In this document: positions 35,817 through 39,815 of the stretch, in pieces
How the letters are laid out: each line of letters starts with the position of its first letter
Numbering within the stretch: the first letter of the stretch is position 1
NCBI RefSeq assembly: GCF_014202695.1
Contig: NZ_JACHHH010000016.1
Span: forward strand, 1 to 39,815
Direction of reading: 5' to 3'
Length of the DNA stretch: 39,815 nt
Source: Oribacterium sinus
GTDB taxonomy: Bacteria; Bacillota; Clostridia; Lachnospirales; Lachnospiraceae
The notes under the pieces: generated by a model
The model's database searches: none
What the model was told of the DNA's origin: nothing
Seen by the model: the letters and a program-made list of their open reading frames with translations, nothing else
Program-made: the position numbers and the translations under genes

Positions 35817-36419
35817 TTATTTTGAAATTGCCTCTATGGAGGCTTTAAGCCCCTTAACAATATCTTGAAGGGGCAAGGATGGTTTGTCCTTTTTATCCAA
35901 TGTCTGTTCAGGGATATAGGGAACATGAATAAATCCTGCCTTGATGGGCAAAGCATTTATCTGAATATAATACAGCACTGAATACAGCAAATGGTTACAA
36001 ACATAGGTTCCCGCTGAATTGGATAGTGCAGCGGGGAGTCCTTCTTTTTTGATAGCTTCCACCATGGCTTTTACCGGCAGAGTTGAAAAATAGGCATTTT
36101 CCCCATCGAGATAAATGGGCCTGTCCACCGGCTGATTGCCTTCGTTGTCCGGAATTCTGGCGTCATCTATGTTAATGGCAATTCTTTCCGGAGTAATCTC
36201 CGCCCTTCCTCCTGCCTGTCCTATGGAAAGGACAAAATCCGGCTTTTCTTTTTCTATGGTCTCTAGCACAAGTAGAGCAGACTTTCCAAAAACTGTTGGT
36301 ACTTCTAACTTTAGAACCTCAAGATTTCCTATTTTATCCGGTAGTAACTTCATGGCCTCCAGTGCCGGGTTAATACTCTCCCCATCAAAGGGAGTAAAGG
36401 CTGTCAGTAATATTTTCAA
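35817..36419 (-). CDS. pcp: Pyroglutamyl-peptidase I
   Basis: This cytoplasmic cysteine peptidase removes N-terminal pyroglutamate. The catalytic triad is visible: Glu78 in GGRAEITPERIA, Cys141 in NSAGTYVCNHLLY, His165 in GFIHVPYIPEQ. The length (200 aa) is slightly short of the usual 200-215. The start is TTG with GGAGG seven bases upstream. It lies 92 bp after the divergent PurA-like gene in the same direction, which may be coincidence. Confidence 0.92.
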   Translation of the reverse strand: MKILLTAFTPFDGESINPALEAMKLLPDKIGNLEVLKLEVPTVFGKSALLVLETIEKEKPDFVLSIGQAGGRAEITPERIAINIDDARIPDNEGNQPVDRPIYLDGENAYFSTLPVKAMVEAIKKEGLPAALSNSAGTYVCNHLLYSVLYYIQINALPIKAGFIHVPYIPEQTLDKKDKPSLPLQDIVKGLKASIEAISK

Positions 36420-36511
36420 GGATTAACCTCCGATTCTAATTCTTTTATGAGTTTTTCAAGAGCTTTTTAAGAGCTTTTCCAGAACTTTGCCAGACATATT
36501 CTAATACTTTT

Positions 36512-37711
36512 TTAGAACTGTTCAATATCTTTAATACAAGAAATCCCCTGCTCCTCTCCCGCTTTTTGAAGAGTTTCAAAGGGAATACTCCCCTCATCAA
36601 AGTATAGTTGATTTCCTGTTTCCGATAGTTGGGTAACAAGGATGGAGAGTTTGGGATACTTGGGACGTTTTGTTTCGCCCATAGGCTCTAAGCAATTTAC
36701 GGAATCCCTATCTCTTCGTACCGGTGCAAAAAAGGCTTCCAAGCTTTCGTGCTTTGCATAGCGTAAAGTCCCCTGCCATTCATTAGGCTGATTGGTCAGA
36801 TCCTCTCCCACGCCGGGAAGTTCAGAAGGATCCACTTCGCAGGGTAAAGGGCCATTTCCGTGACGGGTGACATAAGGGCGAGTCACATAGATAGCTTCCT
36901 CTAGGGATAAGCCTCGTTTTTCTAAAAAGGTAGTCGAATTATGGATTCCGGTTTTGGAAGAAGTCAAATGAGGAGCATAGGTTTCATAGTCCTGATCCAA
37001 AAGTAAGCCCTGTCCTGTCTCAAAAATCAAATGATGAAACTCCTCCAGCCATTTTCTATCCGCATCCACTAATTTCAGTAGCTTCACATTCTCCTTTACT
37101 TCCTCTACAAAGTTTTCCAGTACCGTCTCATTATTTAGCATCTCATAGTAGGGATTCGAGGGATATATTCTCAAGATTTTTGCTCTTCTTTCCGTATATT
37201 CTTTTCGAATCTGCTTTAAACGGTCTACTAAATCTTGCTTACTCCATCTAGCAAGCTCTTCCAGGGTAATTCCGTATCCGGCGGCATTTCGCTGCACACA
37301 TTCCTCTATGCCCATACCGCAGGAACCGTGGCGATTCTTGCCTCTGGACACCTCCGCTCCCATATTTAAAAGTACATCCTCTACAGTCGTTACTCGTACA
37401 TTTTTTTCAGAATAAAGGATGGGCCGGAAGCCGAAGAGCTCCGTAAACGCTTTCACTTCCTTACCAAGCTGAAATAAGTCCGGCATAAAGCTATCGGCAA
37501 ATAAAGTAGGCACATGGTACTCCGCTCCGGCGCCAATCTGATGATGGATAAAACGCCATTTTCCTTTAGGATCTTCTACCGTGTGCCCTGCCTGTCCGCC
37601 GCCATTATGTTTAATAATCAACGCATTCTTAAGGGATGAGGCAAGACGGCTACAAGTATAGCCCTTTCCTTCATCCCCAAAATTCTTGCCGATAACTGCA
37701 ATTGTTCTCAT
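36512..37711 (-). CDS. Divergent adenylosuccinate synthetase-like protein
   Basis: The 399-aa protein has the PurA fold signatures GDEGKG (Asp13) and GGGQAGHT (His43), and the middle motif TGQGLLLDQDYETYAPHLTSS. The loop that binds aspartate and the nucleotide in PurA (TTGRxRR) is replaced by NEWQGTLRYAKHE. The region around the usual GIGPAY is HGSCGMGIEECVQR. The same genome has a normal purA at 11466-12752. So it probably forms a different adduct on a purine nucleotide, with a different amino donor or base. It is not the phage PurZ type, which lacks Asp13. The ribosome site is weak. Substrates unknown. Confidence 0.75.
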   Translation of the reverse strand: MRTIAVIGKNFGDEGKGYTCSRLASSLKNALIIKHNGGGQAGHTVEDPKGKWRFIHHQIGAGAEYHVPTLFADSFMPDLFQLGKEVKAFTELFGFRPILYSEKNVRVTTVEDVLLNMGAEVSRGKNRHGSCGMGIEECVQRNAAGYGITLEELARWSKQDLVDRLKQIRKEYTERRAKILRIYPSNPYYEMLNNETVLENFVEEVKENVKLLKLVDADRKWLEEFHHLIFETGQGLLLDQDYETYAPHLTSSKTGIHNSTTFLEKRGLSLEEAIYVTRPYVTRHGNGPLPCEVDPSELPGVGEDLTNQPNEWQGTLRYAKHESLEAFFAPVRRDRDSVNCLEPMGETKRPKYPKLSILVTQLSETGNQLYFDEGSIPFETLQKAGEEQGISCIKDIEQF

Positions 37712-37838
37712 AAATTAATCTTGTTATCCTTTTGCTAATGACTGCTATTTCTTACAAGTATGAGTTCATTCTCTGCCATTAACTGCTATTTTCTCATAGC
37801 TAAATATTCAGTCCCTGTGCCTATGACAGTGATTATGC

Positions 37839-38723
37839 TTATAGGAAAATATCTTCATCCCTTTGCAAAGATAACTGTGCTAATGCTGCGCTAATCACAG
37901 GACGATTGATTTCATCCCAACGCCCAAGAACTTCCTCTAAATCAGCTCCCTTTTGCAGCTGAATGGCACTGATAATAATTTCCGGAAGGCAGGAAATGTC
38001 CTGTCTTGCCAGTACGATACAATGCCCCGGAAGCAGCTTCTCATTTTCCTGGCTGTGTCCGCCAATCATGATATGGAAAACATGGAAGGATTGCTTTACT
38101 TCATTCAATAAATCCTCTTTGGTGACAGTCCTTTCGATTTCATCTCCTATAACCCGGGCAATCGTTGCTCCCACCGAATCACTACGAATCTCCGCCATAT
38201 CTCCGATGGTAAAAAGAAAGCCCTTTTGCTGTCTCTTCTTCACCGCATCAATATTGGTATGGCGGGATAAGAATTCCCAAAGACAGGTGGGTACCACCTG
38301 ACCATTTCCATGGTTTTCAAAGTAAATGTCTAAAAGCTGCTCGGCAATACGAATATCCGACTCAAACTGGGTGACCTGCAAGGGGGATGCATCCTGAAAA
38401 TCCCCATAAGCCGCACACATCAGGGCAGGATCCGCCACGGCACCAGTGGAATACAGTTTGGTAATCAGCTCATTTAAGGCTCCCGTTGCCAGCTCCACCG
38501 CAAGATAGCCCATGGAGCCGGTCACATCCAAACCAACAACAATAGGAGTTGTATTGGGATGCTCCTCCGAGTCGAAACACTCTCTGGTTCCGATAAATTT
38601 CGGATTCATCTTGGGATTACATTCTCTTCTTGTAAATACTTCCTCAACCCTCTGCCCATTGGAGAGCTTTCTACTACTTTTCAATTTCTGCCAATCTGAT
38701 GCTGAATAACTGCCGTAACCCAT
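37839..38723 (-). CDS. VWA-domain protein
   Basis: The 294-aa protein opens with MGYGSYSASDWQKLK, a start conserved in a family found in many bacteria. The VWA domain begins near 60 with a MIDAS motif DVTGSMG (Asp66, Thr68, Ser70) that binds a metal and a partner protein. Later parts read FTIGDMAEI and VFHIMIGGHS. There is no signal peptide, so it is cytoplasmic. GGAGGAAAAT precedes the ATG, and it starts 9 bp after the zinc-ribbon gene, so the two are co-translated. The 127-bp gap before the PurA-like gene shows no terminator. Partner and function unknown. Confidence 0.8.
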   Translation of the reverse strand: MGYGSYSASDWQKLKSSRKLSNGQRVEEVFTRRECNPKMNPKFIGTRECFDSEEHPNTTPIVVGLDVTGSMGYLAVELATGALNELITKLYSTGAVADPALMCAAYGDFQDASPLQVTQFESDIRIAEQLLDIYFENHGNGQVVPTCLWEFLSRHTNIDAVKKRQQKGFLFTIGDMAEIRSDSVGATIARVIGDEIERTVTKEDLLNEVKQSFHVFHIMIGGHSQENEKLLPGHCIVLARQDISCLPEIIISAIQLQKGADLEEVLGRWDEINRPVISAALAQLSLQRDEDIFL

Positions 38724-38732
38724 ATTTTCCTC

Positions 38733-39602
38733 CTATTTCATCTTAACAAAACGATGACCGCCAAAGCCCTCTTCGATCACCTTATCCCATGCGCCGAAGT
38801 CCTGAAAGGCATCCCCTTCCGGCTCTGCCAATAAAAATTCCTCCAAAAGAGCCGGACTATGGATATTTTCCGCCACGGATTTTGCGGTCTTTCGCAAATC
38901 CAGTAAATCCTGATTGCTTCGTTTCCTTTCCATATTTCTCCAATCCCCAAAGAGCATCCCCTCATGAGTAAGAGAATTCACGAAAAGACTGGAAGCCGTA
39001 ATATCCCCGTGCTGAAGCTCCGAATACTCCAGGGCGCAACAGATATTTTCCATGCGGGAAATGACCCAAGCCAAATGCTCCGAGGCAAAGGGGGCAAAAA
39101 CCTCCGCGGGATAAAAATAGGGCTTTCTGGTAAAAATCAGACAGACCTTTCCGGTATCTAAAGCAATCTTAGACTTTAGCATAGGAAAACACCTTGATAA
39201 CTTTACATCCGCCTCCGGAAAGCTAAGACGACTTAAGCCCTGCATAAAAGCATTTGCTCCATCCTCCCGGTCAAAGACATAGACCACCGACTCCCGGCAC
39301 AAATAGCAGACCATCTCCGGATAAGGATAACGATCCATATAGGAGAGGGTTAAATTCTTGCCATTTGCCATAGGGTAGGTGGCAGTTCCCAGCTCTTCCC
39401 ATAAAGTATCGCCGCTATAGTCATTTTCCTTCTCGCTTGCCTTGGCCTTATAATAGGCCAAAAGCTTCTTCCGAAACTCATGATTCCCCTTGAACTCCGC
39501 ATCGGACAGAAAGGCTCTCGCCCCGCAATAGGGACACTGAAATCCGCCGGCACTGCCTAGCTCCAGCTGGGCGCCACATTGCTTACAACGATAGCTAATC
39601 AT
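38733..39602 (-). CDS. Zinc-ribbon protein with kinase-like motifs
   Basis: The 289-aa protein starts with a zinc ribbon (Cys6, Cys9, Cys23, Cys26). The C-terminal half contains LQHGDITASSLFVNS (198-210) and MLFGDWRN (216-223), which look like the catalytic HGD..N loop and the Mg-binding D of protein kinases; the usual Asn is Ser, and no clear Gly-rich loop or lysine is visible, so it may be a pseudokinase. The start at 39602 is set by AAAGGAGG; a longer frame begins at 39641 without a site. It is first in a unit with the VWA protein. The kinase link is my reading and unverified. Confidence 0.6.
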   Translation of the reverse strand: MISYRCKQCGAQLELGSAGGFQCPYCGARAFLSDAEFKGNHEFRKKLLAYYKAKASEKENDYSGDTLWEELGTATYPMANGKNLTLSYMDRYPYPEMVCYLCRESVVYVFDREDGANAFMQGLSRLSFPEADVKLSRCFPMLKSKIALDTGKVCLIFTRKPYFYPAEVFAPFASEHLAWVISRMENICCALEYSELQHGDITASSLFVNSLTHEGMLFGDWRNMERKRSNQDLLDLRKTAKSVAENIHSPALLEEFLLAEPEGDAFQDFGAWDKVIEEGFGGHRFVKMK

Positions 39603-39692
39603 AGACCTCCTTTGATAAGCAAATTCGTTAAGAACTTTCAAAATATAGCAAAGTTTAATTACAGAGAAAGTATAGCATAGATGGAGGGGGAG

Positions 39693-39718
39693 GTCTATTT
39701 GAAGAGATAAAAATAGAC
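39693..39718. other. Hairpin upstream of the zinc-ribbon gene
   Basis: GTCTATTT and AAATAGAC form an 8-bp stem with a 10-nt loop. It lies about 90 bp before the zinc-ribbon start codon. A plus-strand T-rich stretch follows, so it might end a plus-strand transcript, but no such gene is visible. Confidence 0.35.
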
Positions 39719-39758
39719 TCTTTCAAAAATGAAAAACTAAATTCTACTCATTGACCTC

Positions 39759-39801
39759 TCGGTAGATTTTACTTCTGCACAGTTGATATTTTCTCTTTCA
39801 C
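39759..39801 (+). repeat. Dispersed short repeat, right copy
   Basis: CGGTAGATTTTACTTCTGCAC matches position 49 onward at the left edge with few differences, in the same orientation. The copies are the only two I noticed in the window. Confidence 0.4.
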
Positions 39802-39815
39802 ACCATTCATGGTAT

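Noticed and set aside
36512-37711. Phage-type PurZ for 2-aminoadenine DNA
   Set aside because: The first-motif Asp (GDEGKG) that PurZ proteins replace is present, and no partner phage genes (DatZ, MazZ or a polymerase) are nearby.
1-39815. CRISPR array
   Set aside because: The repeats found are palindromic elements, coding repeats or short degenerate tandem units; none shows regular direct repeats with unique spacers.
1-39815. Transfer RNA or ribosomal RNA genes
   Set aside because: The only tRNA-like ends I could find belong to the tmRNA; no other TTCGA arm with a matching acceptor was seen.

Overview
The window is a low-to-mid GC stretch of a Firmicutes chromosome, most likely a Lachnospiraceae-type Clostridia (Oribacterium-like is a weak guess). 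The evidence is the strong AGGAGG ribosome sites, an RsiV-type DUF3298 anti-sigma factor, a Rho with a disordered N-terminus, a tmRNA tag ending in YALAA, and a surface protein with Cna-B domains. All proteins from the left edge to 25.3 kb are on the minus strand; the right third is mixed.

Layout. At 0.3-2.3 kb is ftsH. At 2.5-5.5 kb is a copper unit, copA then csoR, whose promoter carries a CsoR-type operator between the -35 and -10. The end of copA contains a well-placed internal start that would give a free 69-residue CopZ-like chaperone. At 6.0-9.0 kb are efp, argS and a YfcE-type phosphoesterase. At 9.2-18.2 kb is a housekeeping run read right to left: typA, dapA, dapB, purB, a small membrane protein, purA, a double zinc-ribbon membrane protein and a TPM-domain protein. 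At 18.2-25.3 kb are an IMPACT/YigZ protein, a class A penicillin-binding protein, a SigV/RsiV-like ECF sigma and anti-sigma pair, a small lipoprotein and rho. A tmRNA gene with its own promoter and terminator lies at 25.4-25.75 kb.

The accessory right third holds, in order: a glycerol dehydrogenase; a truncated minus-strand gene remnant; a zinc-ribbon/leucine-rich-repeat membrane protein; a small membrane protein; a DUF2442-HTH and DUF4160 pair that may be a toxin-antitoxin system; an M20 amidohydrolase with a repetitive N-terminus; a large beta-helix/Cna-B surface protein; pyroglutamyl peptidase; a divergent second PurA-like enzyme that lacks the aspartate-binding loop; and a VWA protein paired with a zinc-ribbon protein that has kinase-like motifs.

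The most unusual signal is an intergenic family of roughly 190-220 nt structured elements (intact copies at 107-299, 5655-5873 and 35568-35782). The core is conserved, while the long flanking arms differ between copies and change in a base-pair-preserving way. One copy sits inside a broken second copy and a lone arm survives near 30.12 kb, so the family looks both structurally constrained and mobile. Other items for follow-up are the embedded CopZ, the second PurA, the VWA/kinase-like pair, a G8 run in the purB ribosome site, and a terminator placed directly before argS.
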